NCBI GenBank assembly: GCA_037576215.1
Contig: JBANDB010000005.1
Location: forward strand, 5,084,001 to 5,148,000
Direction of reading: 5' to 3'
Length of the DNA: 64,000 nt
Source of the DNA: Armillaria gallica
Taxonomy: Eukaryota > Basidiomycota > Agaricomycetes > Agaricales > Physalacriaceae
Shown: positions 48,401 through 60,310 of the stretch, piece by piece
Layout of the letters: the number at the start of each line of letters is the position of its first letter
How positions within the stretch are numbered: position 1 is the stretch's first letter
Program-made: the position numbers and the translations under genes
Notes under the pieces: model-generated
What the model saw: only the letters and a program-made list of their open reading frames with translations
Databases searched by the model: none
What the model was told of the DNA's origin: nothing

Positions 48401-49140
48401 GGTGTCCTTGGACCATTCGATGCAGCTGCTGGACGATCCTTGCCATTTGTTGCCTCGGCATCCGTTTCTTTAGGGACTCTTGGAGTCAGGACGTTAAGTC
48501 GCTGTTTGCGCTTAAGGGTACGTGCTACAAAAAAGTGTTCGTCTCCAGTAACTATTGGGTTACAATGAGGAATTTCCCGTAATGGAGGCGGTGTGGCAGC
48601 TGGAGTCAAAGGGAGATACACATCGTCAGTGAGTGAGCGTACCGCTGCTTGTCTGCGGATAGTGCTATGCGACTGTCGCAGGAGTCTATTCCGCTCAATG
48701 TCTTCTAGGGGTGGTAGAGGCGGTAGAGGTGGGGGAGGTAATGAAGGTGGGGGTGGTGGTGGTGGTGGCGAACTCAATCTGTGAATGGAGATGGGTGATC
48801 GGAGCACATGTGTTAAAACATTTGTATCATGTTTCGCGGAGGAGACGCTACGAGTAGATGGCGGAGGAACAGCGTTGACCTCTGTGTCTTCTGTCGACGG
48901 TTCCTGTAATTGAGCATCCGTTTCAACTTGTGGCTCTATGCCCTCGAAGGGTGGTGTATCGATATCAGACGTCTGATATCTGTTATCTTGCACTTTCTCT
49001 ACTTCACTGACGGCATCTGGTTGTATCGTCTGAGGCCGTCGTCCTCCTAACCGCGGCAGAGATGCTGCGAGTTTCAGTTTGGCGACCGCAAGCTTCCGCT
49101 GCTCTCTCGGATCTAGAACATTCACATTTTCGTTTTTCAT
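45412..49140 (-). CDS. K2: TKL-like kinase, long form, running into RNR2
   Basis: The first exon starts at ATG 49140. It is Pro-rich (a polyproline run near 48720-48770) with an acidic block before EEVLYP and a donor after PPGQ. A long second exon (about 48003-46790) is Ser-rich with an SRSRSRS stretch. Then come the leader EPGPWHIL...QSTLDFLQD, Gly loop GHFGDLWKG, VAIKQ lysine, HGDLKG, DFG and PPEV, with the introns of K1. Two oddities are visible. The acceptor before the kinase domain reads ATACGG instead of the ATACAG seen in K1 and K4, so correct splicing may fail. After LQYLIV near 45411 the usual tail (KWDKSIL...PSFLNVEGVSY) is missing, and the frame continues into RNR2 sequence. Kinase residues are intact. 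Whether a stable chimeric protein is made is unknown. Confidence 0.8.
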
Positions 49141-50261
49141 CAGATGCCCAGGAGTCGTTAGAAAGCTACAAGAAACACTTCAACCAATATAGGCAAATCA
49201 GAAGAACAGAGGTGTATCGAGAAGAACAGACCTGGGGAAAGGTAAAATCCACTGAATCCAGATTGAAAAGACGTCGACAGAGGTCGAAATGGAAATGTCG
49301 ACAGAGAAGGAGCGCGACCATAGCCGGAAGCACTACAATCGCAACGCCTGATACACGTGGTTTCCATAAGGCCTCTGATTGCAATCTCGATATTTCCAGC
49401 TAGATCTGCAGAATGGCCAGATGATGATATTCCATTCAATCAGGGGAGGGTATTTGACGGTAACTCTGAGCGCTCCCTTTTTTTGACTGGCGACTGCCCG
49501 AGGACCAGACTAGGGATTCGCGTGCCTCAAAGTCATACGATTTGTGCCAACACAGCGACATCTGGCGAGCGACGTTAAAGAAATCGTGGCAGCAGTTGCT
49601 GCAGAATGTCGACGGAAGAACGTTACTTTACTAGAAGGAAAGGAAGGTCGAAGTGTCCTAGTCGAAGTGCTCGGGAAAAACTGGCACATGACCGGTAGGA
49701 GGTGGACCGGACCGGACCGGACCTCCTCCAGCCGAAGTTCGAAGGATTTTGCCTCTGGTACTAAGTATTCTGATTCTATGTTGACTTCCACAAGATAGTC
49801 GCCACCCAGCTGTGATGGGCAAAGACGCGAGGGTACAGTACTCTACTACTATGTATGACGTTAACTGTACCGCTACTCGTTGTAATGCTAAGTATTCTAC
49901 TTGTCAGCTCTATAGTATGTAAAACTCTCAGGTAAAAAAATCTATGTAGCATTCTGTGGTCTAGGTATCTATTCTTTCATCATAAGATAGATACACGTTT
50001 ACCTGATGGGATAGTGGTAGCGCTGTGGTGTGTCAGTACCGGCATGTACAAGGTCCCAATCCAGAACAGCCGTATGAATGAGATAGATGATACATTTGAG
50101 TCGTGAGTTTTGGATATACAGCAGAGATAAACAAAGACAGCAGTGCAGAGCTAACAATGAGGAATAGATGAATCGAAGCTAAGAGTTGTGTATATATGTG
50201 TGGTGAGGGTGAGACAGATGGTCGATATACACACCGAAACTCTAGAGATATGGGCGCCAAC
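49141..50261. other. 5' region of K2 and 3' flank of K3
   Basis: No gene is called. The region includes a GGACC microsatellite (49705-49724). Short frames on both strands lack motifs. The last 200 bases (50040-50261) are the 3' flank of K3; sequence similar to this flank also follows K1 and K4, so the duplicated kinase unit includes about 200 bp beyond the stop codon. Confidence 0.5.
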
Positions 50262-52572
50262 CTATTCCAATGCAGCAACGCTGATTGGGTCTATATCCGA
50301 CGAGTAAGAAACACCCTCAACATTCAAAAATGACGGCAAGCCCGATGGTATAACCAATTTGCCTTGGACCAGAGGATCGCAAAGTCGCACCAGGATAGAC
50401 TTGTCCCATCTCATCACTGAAGTTAGGGCTGAGTCTGTCGCATGAAGAGACTCCATGAGATATTGGAGAGTTGGTCGATTCGAAGGTTCATGAGCCCAAC
50501 ATTGTACCATAAGGTTCCACCATAAATCAGTCTCCGACAGGAATCTCGGGCACGGGAGGTGCTTCTTGTGGACGCAGACATGCATGATAACGGCGCCATC
50601 GGTTAGGTCGCTCCAAGGCATTGTACCGTCAAATACCTTGTGTAGGCGGTGAAAATCTATTAGGCGTGGTTCTCCTGGAAGGAACACGTACCTCAAAGTA
50701 CACACACGCGAGTGAATATACATCAGCCGAAAAGCTGTTGGGATTGGAGTTGAGGACCTCTGGTGCCTGCCACCTTACGGTGCCACCTTTCCGTGACGAC
50801 GTCGACGAAGTTCCGAAGGCCGTAGCACCCATCACAAAGGATATACCGAAATCTGCAATAACGGCCCTATGATCATCGGATATCAGGATGTTATCCTTAT
50901 CTTAGTTGAGCGCGATGGACATCCAGGAAATTGCTCTGGAACGCACCCCTTTGAGATCGCCATGAACGATGGACATTCTATGTAGGTAGCCCATACCACG
51001 CGTGATGTCTAGACCCTACTCGGGTATTAGATATATGCTAAAGAGGCAGCGAATAACTCGATTCTTACAAGTCTGCGCCGACCAGGATTGGCAGTATTGC
51101 TTAAATATTGACGAAGAGGTCCATTGACCATGAATGGCGACACGAGACAGTAGGATGAAGAAGCAGAATCGCGGTAAATGCCGTAGAAAGGTAGGACATT
51201 GGGGTGATCACACTGCCCCCAGATAATGGCTTCTCGTCTGATTACCTATAGAAAGAAATGTTAAGCTGACTCTTAGACTGGCGAGATAACGAGGTAACAA
51301 ACCCGCATAGCTTTCTTGATATTATTATCACTTGTATATATTCTTGCTTGCTTGACAGCAACTTCCGTTCCTCCGACATCACCTCTCCACAAGTCACCAA
51401 AATGTCCTCGAGCAAATGGATAATCGCCCGTCTTTTTGATGCCTCTGAGTAAGAGACATCGAGGAACGTAGTCATACATGCGCGATAATTTGAGAGAAGT
51501 CTTGAGAAATGTGCATTTGTATGACAAAGGAAGACCCGGTATATCTAGAAGCTAACGGATACTGAGCTATTGATATAAAGCTTTCTAAAGAATTGAACAG
51601 TTCCTACATCCTGAAGAAAGTCCACGGTGGATTGCGCTTGCATCGCAGTTAAATCTGACAGCTGGCCGTATATATCTGATTTAGAAAGTGCCGTCACGAC
51701 CTGCTTTGCCATTTCGCCTGTGGCAACATCAATAATATGCCAGGGTCCTGGTTCTCGTCTGCACGCATCTAGAAGCGCATTTACAATAGCCTGCTCCTAT
51801 GGGTGACTAATATGTAAGATATGTGGATAGAATCTCACCTCGTCCTTCAAGGCATCTGAAAGCGATGCAGAAACACCGTCTGTGCATCCCATTATGGATG
51901 AAAGTTTCTGGGGAGACGCAGAAGCAGCGGGGAGGTTCGGTAATGGTTTGCCAAAGAGAGTACTTTCCGTTCCCCTGGTAGACAGTTCCTCATTGTCTTG
52001 CGCAATACGAGATAAAGACGCTTTATTTGAAGTACCATCCCCCGGGGAAGACGGCGGGGAAGAAAGCTTCGATCCTCCGGAGTCCAGCCATCCCCCAACA
52101 TCCGGCATCGTCATTGGTAGCTTTGATGTACTAGATCTGGAAGAAGCAACGCTGTGATACCTAAGTGAATCAGCATGGTATTGCAAGGCTTCATCAGGCG
52201 TTGGAAGCGGACCACGTGGTGTAATATGATGATGATGATCGATTATGTCCTCGTTATTCAGTCCAGGATATGCACTCGAAGATTTGTCCGCATTTTGTGA
52301 GTCTGGAGGCGCGTGGGGGGATGAACCATATGCATCCTGCTGCAAATTTGATGTAGAGACACTTGACGGCGGGAGGCTCGGATCCTCAAAGTCCAGTTCA
52401 TCATCCTCCTCTTCGTCTATGTCGTCGTCAAATAATTGGCATGAGACCGAGATTGAACCAGAAAGGAACCACACACACACTGACCTGGGCCGAAAAAACA
52501 ACTGACGTCGCGACCATGACGACGATCGTCACTCGGGCTGTAGGGTGATCGAACACGATGCGTGTCGGCAGG

Positions 52573-53194
52573 TGTTAGGATTCTGCCGAAATCCGGATAT
52601 GCGAGCACGAGGCGAGGAGTGATGATCGAAACGAGGTAAGATTAATTAGAAATGATGTACGTCGTTAGGGAATAGAATGGATTCCGGCAAGGGTTCGTGA
52701 GGAGACCTGAGTGGTCCGGTTTGCGAGGTTAATGAGATCAGTAAGCGCGAAGCAATTACTGTAAGACGTAGCCGGTAAGCGCGGAGCTATTACCGAGGGG
52801 AAAACCGATACAGAAGCCTGTAAGCGCAAAGCTATTACGGGCCGTAGGTGAAGGCAAGCGCTAAGCGTAACCTTCGGATTGGTATTGGAAAGCGCTAGGC
52901 GTATCCAATGGCTTGTTCAGCAAGCGCTAGGCGTAGCTGAGGGTTCACGCAGTGTGAGGGTACTGAAAGTAATAGATTGGATTGTCCTTTGATACAATGG
53001 TATGTACAGTATTATATACTAGGAATGGTTCGAGTCATGATTACTCTACAATGTTCTAATCTATTCTAGTATCTGTAAGAAAGGTAGAGAAAGTAGCAGA
53101 AGATACGAGTGAGTCACCATTAAGACCGAGAAGCCCGAGTACAGGCATGTGTTGACTCATGGACCGAGTCGGCAGATACCCGATATCCATAACA
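52573..53194. mobile_element. Solo LTR of a retrotransposon, 5-bp target duplication
   Basis: The sequence begins TGTTAGGAT and ends ATCCATAACA, so it has the TG...CA ends and short inverted termini of an LTR. GCAGG is duplicated at both edges (52568-52572 and 53195-53199). Removing it restores the kinase exon. No internal retrotransposon genes remain, so it is a solo LTR formed by recombination between two LTRs. Confidence 0.88.
52730..52950. repeat. Imperfect repeat cluster inside the solo LTR
   Basis: About seven copies of a motif close to TAAGCGCGAAGCTATTAC or AAGCGCTAGGCGTA follow each other at 25-45-bp spacing. They may be transcription-related sites of the LTR. No function is claimed. 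Confidence 0.65.
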
Positions 53195-54033
53195 GCAGGA
53201 TACAGGACCTCTTCCTTATCATCTTCAGGCTGAAGTATGTCTTGACTAGGCGTCGGGTATACAAATGCGCCATCCCCCTGCATCGACTGTGTCATAGGAA
53301 TGAAATACAAAGGTACACCAACAACTGCGTGAGCGGATTCCGCTGAGACAGGTGATGGCGCGTCGGGGCTGTGTAGGACTAGTGGGTAGAAGTCTTGTGG
53401 CTGGACTGTGTGTAGAGGCGGACTGTCGGTGTACAGTCCATCGTCGGCTTGCCACATAGAAGGTACTATGTGCACAGGACTAACTCGGAAAGTGGATCCG
53501 TTGATTGGTGTCCTGTCGGGCAGGCTTGGTATTAGACCGGGATATTGCAGCAGAATTGGTGATCGTCCATCATGATATTCTTCCTCTTCAAACACGGGGC
53601 CAGTACTGGGTAAATGACTTGTGGTCATGTACCATGCTCCAACATCAGGCAATGTGCCTAGATGTGGCTGATGAGTCTTAGGTGGTGTAGGCGGCACTGG
53701 GGAGGGAGGTCGAATCACCGGTGGGGGAGTGGGAGAAATTGCGAAGTAATCAGAATCAGAAGGGGCAGGAGTATATGTCGAGGAATGCTTTCGGCGCCGC
53801 CACAGCTTTAAGTTCCTTGTGGATGATGGTATACTCCGAGTCGGTACGTTCGGTACACTACTAGTTGGATCGACATCCCCAAGGTCTTTAGTAAATCTCG
53901 GAGTCAAGAGATCAAGTAACTGCTTGCGCAAAGGGGTGCGCCTTTCAGCTAGACGCTCATCTTCAATGACTGTTAGGTTGTGACTGGCGAGCCGGAGACA
54001 GCGAAGGATCGTACGTGCCTTCGATAAGTTCAA

Positions 54034-54469
54034 GTTTGTGCATTGCTATTTTGCTGCGATCGGTTTAGCTGGAGCTCGTTGGGGAGCCTTCTAAGGATGT
54101 AGAAATGGTGTCCGTGCGCGAATGACCAACACAGCACCCCGAATACCACGCGTGAAGGAAGCGAATTTTCGGTATCACGGCCCGGCATCACGCACTACAA
54201 TTTATGCATCTTTAAATAAGTACATTGTCATTAAAATGTGGATTTGGGGCACGTACAAGGCCCGTCATCCATATTGCTATTAAAAACTTCATCGTCGATA
54301 AGACTTTCTGGATACGAGTGCGGACGGGTCAACCTTCAAATACCAATGGCCATTGCCTATTATCCAGGACCGTAGGTGTATGTGCATGTATGCCCCTTGA
54401 GCTCAGTCTAGTTCATTTAAAATGTGTTTGCTCTGCAAAGTAAGAGAAGGGATAATGTTAGGAAGATAT
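54034..54469. other. Spacer between K3 and the aconitase tail A1
   Basis: No gene is seen. Parts resemble the spacer between K4 and aconitase tail A2 (59182-59580), for example GTAGAAATGGTGTCC...CACAGCACCCCG against ATAGAAGGTGATAAG...CACACCGC, supporting a shared duplication origin. Confidence 0.5.
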
Positions 54470-55082
54470 TTATAGGCCATTGGACTTAGCCTTGGCTGCC
54501 ATCTACGAAGGAAGTCAGCGACATGCTTAAAAGCAGAATGTTTACGTACCAAGTTGAGAGCAGACCCAGCCTTGAACCAAGCAATCTGTCCCTCGTTGAA
54601 AGAGTGAGCGAGGGGGATCTCCTACAAGAGCCAATCGAGACGACGCTTGAATAGATAGACACCAACCCCCTTGCTTCCATCCTCATGTTTCAACACCAGT
54701 GTCAGATTCTTCCCAGGCGCAAAGGTATCCAATCCAAGGATATCAACCTTGTCACTGGGCTTAACCTTCTCGTAATCCTCGGGGTTCGCAAACGTCAAAG
54801 CCAACATTCCTTGCTTCTTCAAGTTCGTTTCGTGGATACGCGCAAATGATCGCACGATGATAGCAAGACCGCCGAGATACCGGGGCTCAAGAGCAGCGTG
54901 TTCACGGGAGGAACCTTCACCGTAGTTATGGTCGTCGACAACCACCCATTTAATGCCATGATCGCGATAGTAGGCGCCAACCTGGGGAACACCATCCCAT
55001 TCACCGGTGATCTGGTTCTTCACCTTGTTCGCCTCGCCGTTCTCAGAGTTGATGGCCCCGATCAGACAATTTTCTGAGTAAC
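54470..55082 (-). pseudogene. A1: aconitase C-terminal fragment
   Basis: Minus-strand copy of the last exons of mitochondrial aconitase. It begins at an acceptor before [20 protein letters not shown] (55075), continues with [29 protein letters not shown] (region of the catalytic Ser), [16 protein letters not shown], and after an intron near 54625 reaches EIPLAHSFNEGQIAWFKAG and a final short exon MAAKAKSNGL, ending at TAA 54470-54472. The frame is intact, but the N-terminal three quarters of the enzyme (with the iron-sulfur Cys residues) are absent; sequence upstream of 55082 no longer matches. It cannot encode an aconitase. It sits upstream of K3 on the same strand. Confidence 0.9.
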
Positions 55083-56896
55083 ATCGTTAGGTCTGTAGAA
55101 AGCGGGGAGACGAACGCACGAAAGATATTCATATCGGTCCCTTTTCGCCCATCAGCACCTATGCCAACGTGAACTCTGGCGAGATGGCTTGCAGTTTCTT
55201 CATTTACTGGTTTAAATCCCTTATCAACACGCTTAGGATGAGATTCAGGTTCGAGGAAAAGCGCCTAGTAATCACCATAGCGAAGCATACTCCACGATAT
55301 ATTCAGTTGACGACCTCCTTGTACTCTGGATGTGTCTTGGGAAGGAGATGCGTTGAAATGCTTCTAACGACGATTCTTTTGACCGTCTGTCGAATATTAG
55401 ATACCGAAGAAAAGCAACAAGAACAGAAACACGAACATCTTTGTTCATCCTCTCTACGGTCGGCCCAACTCCTGACTCCGAATGAGTCGGTTTCCTCTTC
55501 AGAGTCTTCGCTGGAACTGCAGAAACCTTTAACTGCGGCTTTGGCGGGAAAATAACCCTACACTTAGCATGCAAGAGCAGCGGTGACTTGCGAGGAATGG
55601 GATCATCAGACCGCGGTAATAAAACTGGCGGAGGTTTTTCCGAGCAGCTAGTAGCTGCAATGCATTATCCCCACAGAAGACGCGTAGATATCGATGTTCG
55701 TCGCGTCCGTATCTCCAAGCGCGACCTGAACACCGTTCTAATGGGTTTGCTACAGTCGGAGACAAAATATGTTCTGGAGTAGACAATGGAAAGAACTGCC
55801 TGGGAGCGTATATCAAGCACAGAGCTGCTTCGGCGAGGTTGATGACGGCGACGATGCGTATAGCGATGCCACGAAGTGATTCCAAGGCCAAGGCGAGGGG
55901 ATATTGCAGCAGGGTCGTCTGTGCAGTGAGCATGGCGGAGAAGGCGACGCAATCAAAGTCGCGTAAGCATCGGGAGGCGTCAGGCTGCCTTTGCACCTAG
56001 TCTGCTCGATGCTCGAGTGGGCGAGCATCGTCTAGGATGACGTCGGAAGCTTTCCATTTCTGGGCGTGTTTAATCACGTGCATCACTCTAGCGTCAGCGG
56101 TTATTGCTCAATGTCATCGTCTGTGACACCCAGGGCGACCTCTCCTCGTTCTCATCCTGGCACACCGATAGCCATCCACCGATGCCGAAGACGTAGATGC
56201 CAACTACTGCCTGGCTTCCCTCCCGTGTTTCTTCTGGTCCGAAAGTAAAATCTGGGACGCCGACCTCGTATCGGGTTAAGGCCGCAAAACTTTCCTCTGG
56301 GCCAAAATCGCCTGAAGATAGGCCATGGAACGTCACAATATGTCGAGCTATATAATTGCGATCGAGGTCACATCCCAAGATAAGCCGGAGGTTTACGATA
56401 TTTTTTTTGAGATTATGAGGACGTTCAAAAACCTGACTCTGGTTCTCATTCATCTCGTTTTCGATACTCCTGGCCTCATACGACGGGTATCACGACTATT
56501 CCATGGGAACCTACTCTCATCGAAGGATTAAACCCGTTCCTCCCAGTTGGGTATCGTATAGACATATCTGTCCTTGATCTGAATACCAAGTCGACTATTC
56601 CACAGGGGACGACGACAGAGTGTTTACTATTTGGGAATTGAGCCACCCCACGGCATTATGTACCCGACGACTGCCGCGCGCGTTGTACCCAACTTGTACC
56701 GCTTTCTCATTCATGATATTCATGATACGCTTGAATCGTGATGTTTGGATATGCAATAGAGATAAATAAAGATAGGAGTGCAGAGCTAACAACGAGGATC
56801 GATAAATCAAAGCTAAGGGTCCCGTACAAGTCAGAGGCGTGTCGATAAATTATATAACATTATGCGTAAAATTTTAGAGATACGGGCGCCAGCCTA
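55083..56896. other. Intergenic region between A1 and K4
   Basis: No gene is supported. Two minus-strand frames, 55529-55996 (155 codons, starting with Arg/Asp/Cys-rich then hydrophobic residues) and 56094-56453 (119 codons), could be remnants but have no recognised motif or partner exons. The last 200 bases are the K4 3' flank. A TTTTTTTT run lies near 56401. Confidence 0.4.
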
Positions 56897-59181
56897 TTAA
56901 AATCCAATAACGCTGATTGGATCTGGGTCAGACAAGTAGGAAACACCCTCAACATTCAAAAATGACGGTAAGCCCGAAGGTACAACCAATTTGCCTTGGA
57001 CCAGAGGATCGCGAAGTCGCGTCAGGATAGACTTGTCCCATTTCATCACTGGAGTTAGGGCATCATTTGTCGCGTGGAGAGACTCCATGAGATATTGGAG
57101 AGTTGGTCGATCCGAAGGATCATGAGCCCAACATTGTACCATAAGTTTCCACCATAAATCAGTCTCCGACAGGTATCTCGGGCGTGCGAGGCGTTTCTTG
57201 TGGAAGTAGACTTTCATGATAACGGCGCCATCGGTTAGGTCGCTCCAAGGCATCGATCCGTCGAATACCTTGTGTAGGCAGTTAAAATCCATTAGGCGTG
57301 GTTCTCCTGAAAGAAGGAACACGTGCCTCAAAGTACACACACGCGAGTGAATATACATCAGCCGAAAAGCTGTTGGGATTGCCATTGAGGACCTCTGGTG
57401 CCTGCCACCTTACGGTGCCACCTTTCCGTGACGACGACGAAGTTCCGAAGGTCGTAGCACCCATCACAAAGGATATACCGAAATCTGCAATAACGGCCCT
57501 ATGGTCATCGGATATCAGGATGTTATCCTTATCTTAGTTGAGCGCGATGGACATCCAGGAAAATGCTCTGGGACGCACCCCTTTGAGATCGCCATGGACG
57601 ATGGACATTTTATGTAGGTAGTCCATACCACGCGTGATATCTAAACCCTACTCATTCATTAGTTTTGAGATATTGAAAGAGGCAGCGAAAAAATCGATTC
57701 TTACGAATCTGTGTCGGTCAGGATTGGCGGTATTGTTCAGATATTGACGGAGAGATCCGTTGACCATAAATGGCAACACGAGACAGTAGGATGAAGGAGC
57801 TGAATCGCGGTAAATGCCGTAAAAAGGTAGGACATTGGGGTGATCGCACTGGCCCCAGATAATGGCTTCTCGTCTTATTTTCTACGAAAGAAATGTTATA
57901 CTATCTCTTTGATTTTGCGAGGGGATAAGGCAACACACCTGCAGAACCTCCTTGATATCTTTATCATTTGTGAATATCCTTGCTTGTTTGACAGCAACTT
58001 CCGTTCCTCCGACTTCACCTCTCCATACTTCACCAAATTGTCCTAGAGCAAACGGATAATTGCCCCTCTTTTTGAACCCTCTAAGCATAATACATCGAGG
58101 TACGCAGTCGTATATGCGCGACAACTTGAGGGAAGTCTTGAGAAAAGTGTGTTTGTACGACAGCGGAAGACCCTGTATGTGTAGAAGCTAGCCGATGCTG
58201 AGTTGTTGATAGAGCGTTCGATAGAAGACAACTCCTACATCCTGAAGAAAATCCAAAGTGGATTGCGCTTGCTTAGCAGTTACATCTGATAACTGGTTGT
58301 CTGATTTGGAAAGCGCCGTTACGACCTGCTTTGCTATTTTGTCTGTAGTAATATCGAGAACATGCCAGGGTCCCGGTTCTCGTCTGTATACGTCTAGAAG
58401 CGCATCTACAATGACCTGTTACAGTGAGTAACTTATATATGAGCTGTGTGGATGGAATCCCACCTCCTCCTTCTGACTCTCATCTCCGGCAGAAGAGAAT
58501 GTGCTGACGTTGATTTCCCTCGTGTTTTGCCCACCTTCTAAAGAGGTAGGGCCTAAATGCACCGAATTTTAACATTAAATATATAGGCAAGATCACGAAT
58601 GAACCTGGCTGACCTGGAGAATGTCCATCAAAACGGCTGTCGCTGTAGGGTGGTCGTAAATGATATGAATCCGCAGGATACAGGACGTTTTCCTCGTCAT
58701 CTTCGCGCCGCTCCGGGACAGCCATAGTAGGGGGAAAATAACTTGGGGAGCTTCTTCTCCTGTATCTCCTCTTTCCAGGTACTCGCACCGCATTACGGAG
58801 AAAGGACGCCCTCATCTGCTCTGGACTTGGACTCCTACTAGGGGAGGGAGAATTTGGGGTCGTGTCCGTCGATTCAGCATCAGGCAGCTGTGGCTGAGTT
58901 GTTTGAAGTGATAGTGTACAGGGTAGGGCGGAAGGCAATGGCGCCGGTTCGGGAACGAGGGCGTCGGTGTAAGTTGCGAGGTTATCAGCGTCAGAAAGAA
59001 CGGGAGTATGTGTCGAGGAATGCAATTTACGTCGCTTCCTTGTAGATGGTGTAACCGTTACACGGCCCACACTAATTGGGTCGGCGTTAAGTAATCGTTT
59101 GCGCGAAGGGATGCCCTTTGCGACGAGGCGCTTATCTGGGCCAGTAACTGTTAGGTTATGACGAAGCAGAGACAACATCAT
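56897..59181 (-). CDS. K4: TKL-like kinase, short form
   Basis: The gene starts MMLSLLRHNLTVTG at 59181. The first exon is Ser/Pro-rich and ends near VLYPADSYHLRPPYS...PGQP, with the donor CCAG|GTCAG. It then splices directly (acceptor CTCTTTAG) to EGGQNTREINV, as K1 does, lacking the long Ser-rich exon of K2 and K3. Leader EPGPWHVLDITTDK, Gly loop GQFGEVWRG, VAVKQ, HGDLKG, DFG, APEV and the full tail to 56897 follow. An apparent stop before the leader lies within an intron (acceptor TGTAACAG). I see no lesion in the exons, so this is the most complete native-looking member. Role unknown; these kinases are expanded in mushroom genomes. Confidence 0.8.
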
Positions 59182-59580
59182 ACGTACCTCCGGTTGTGTG
59201 CATTACCACTGATCTGACTGCTGAGCGCGGTGCGTCTGTTACTGTTAAAGTCTCTTCCGCTGGTAGTCTTTGAGAGGCCTTAGGGACATAGAAGGTGATA
59301 AGAAATGGCCAGCACACCGCTACGAGGCGTGTTGCGGGTAACCAATCCAGACCATCATCATCATCATCAACAACACCCGCACCGTCAGGGCAGCTATGTA
59401 TAACATGTGTTTCTCTCGGCTTTCCGGTTCACGGCCCGCGAAACTTGCCCCGAATCTGCCAATTGCAATCTCATCTCTTTAGCCCGCCAGTATCCCTCTA
59501 TCGACTCTCCTTTTGCACGGCGTTTGTTTTCGTGTAGGTGAGAAAAATTCTAGTATCATTAAATGGTATCTACAGGTTCT
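59182..59580. other. Spacer between K4 and aconitase tail A2
   Basis: No gene is seen. It contains a CAT/CAA microsatellite near 59353-59376 and parts similar to the K3-A1 spacer. Confidence 0.5.
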
Positions 59581-59582
59581 TA

Positions 59583-60310
59583 GCCTGGCTGCCATATGCA
59601 GAAAAAGTCAGCCATCCTGTAAGTAACGCGGCATGTCTACGTACCAAGTTAAACCAAGTTAAGAGCAGAGTCAGCCTTGAGTCGAGCGATCTGTCCCTAA
59701 TTGAAAGAGTGTGCGAGGGGGATCTCCTATAACGACACGGTAAACATCAATCGCGCGACACAGAAAACAAAAACACCAACCTCCTTGTTTCCATCTTCAA
59801 CACCAGCGTCAAGTTCTTCCCAGGCGCAAAGGCATCCAATCCAAAGATATCAACATCGTCGCTTGGCTTCACCTCCTCGGAGTTCACGAATATTCAAGCC
59901 AACATGTCTTACTTCTTCAAGTTCGTTCCGTGGATACGGCAAACGACCGCACAACGATGGTAAGACCGCCAAGATACCGATGCTCGAGAGCAGCGTGCTC
60001 ACGGGAGGAACTTTCACCGTAGTTGTGGTCGCCGACAACCACTCCTTTAATGCCGTGATTGCGGTAGTAGGCGCCGACTTGAGACGCGACGCGGAAAGTG
60101 GAGAGCGAAATGAGAGATGCGGAAAGTAGGCATACGGACATGACTTGAGGAGGCGCGGCGCAGGGGAGGACCGAGATATTGTTGGCGGGGTCCTTTTAGC
60201 GCGAATAGCTGTCTTGGGAAAATCCCAAGGCAGTTATTTTTTTTGGACCCTGAGAAGGTACACCATCCCGTTTCACGGTGATCTGGTTCGTTACCTTATT
60301 TTATGAGTAA
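59583..60310 (-). pseudogene. A2: decayed aconitase C-terminal fragment
   Basis: Second copy of the aconitase 3' end, on the minus strand upstream of K4. It still shows [30 protein letters not shown] and, in shifted frames, the [10 protein letters not shown] region and the last exon. It is more damaged than A1: TAG replaces the Glu in SFNEGQ near 59700, several indels occur between 59860 and 59940, part of the exon encoding [11 protein letters not shown] is deleted near 60300, and about 170 bases of foreign sequence (about 60083-60258) are inserted after VGAYYR's upstream codons. Clearly non-functional. Confidence 0.88.

Larger units (their letters stand above)
50262..54033 (-). pseudogene. 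K3: TKL-like kinase interrupted by a solo LTR
   Basis: Long-form kinase copy. The N-terminal exon (54033 to about 53200) is Pro/Ser-rich and runs to EEVLYPA. There a 622-bp LTR has been inserted (52573-53194), after which the same exon continues (ADTHRVRSPYS...FFGPGQ). Downstream exons hold a Ser-rich region, leader EPGPWHII...QSTVDFLQD, Gly loop GHFGDLWRG, VAVKQ, HGDLKG, DFG, APEV and the usual tail ending at 50262. Apparent stops between exons fall in introns. Apart from the LTR no lesion is evident, so the kinase half could still be expressed from a downstream start. No ATG was found in the first frame at 54033; the real start may lie in a small upstream exon. Confidence 0.8.

Noticed and set aside
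51790..51850. In-frame stop codons just before the kinase leader in K3 and K4 (also open in K1 and K2)
   Set aside because: A GTGAG/GTGGG donor and a conserved AG acceptor at matching positions in all four copies show that the stops lie in an intron of about 43-50 bp.
56094..56453. A 119-codon minus-strand frame as a gene
   Set aside because: It has no motif, no partner exons and lies in a debris-rich spacer.
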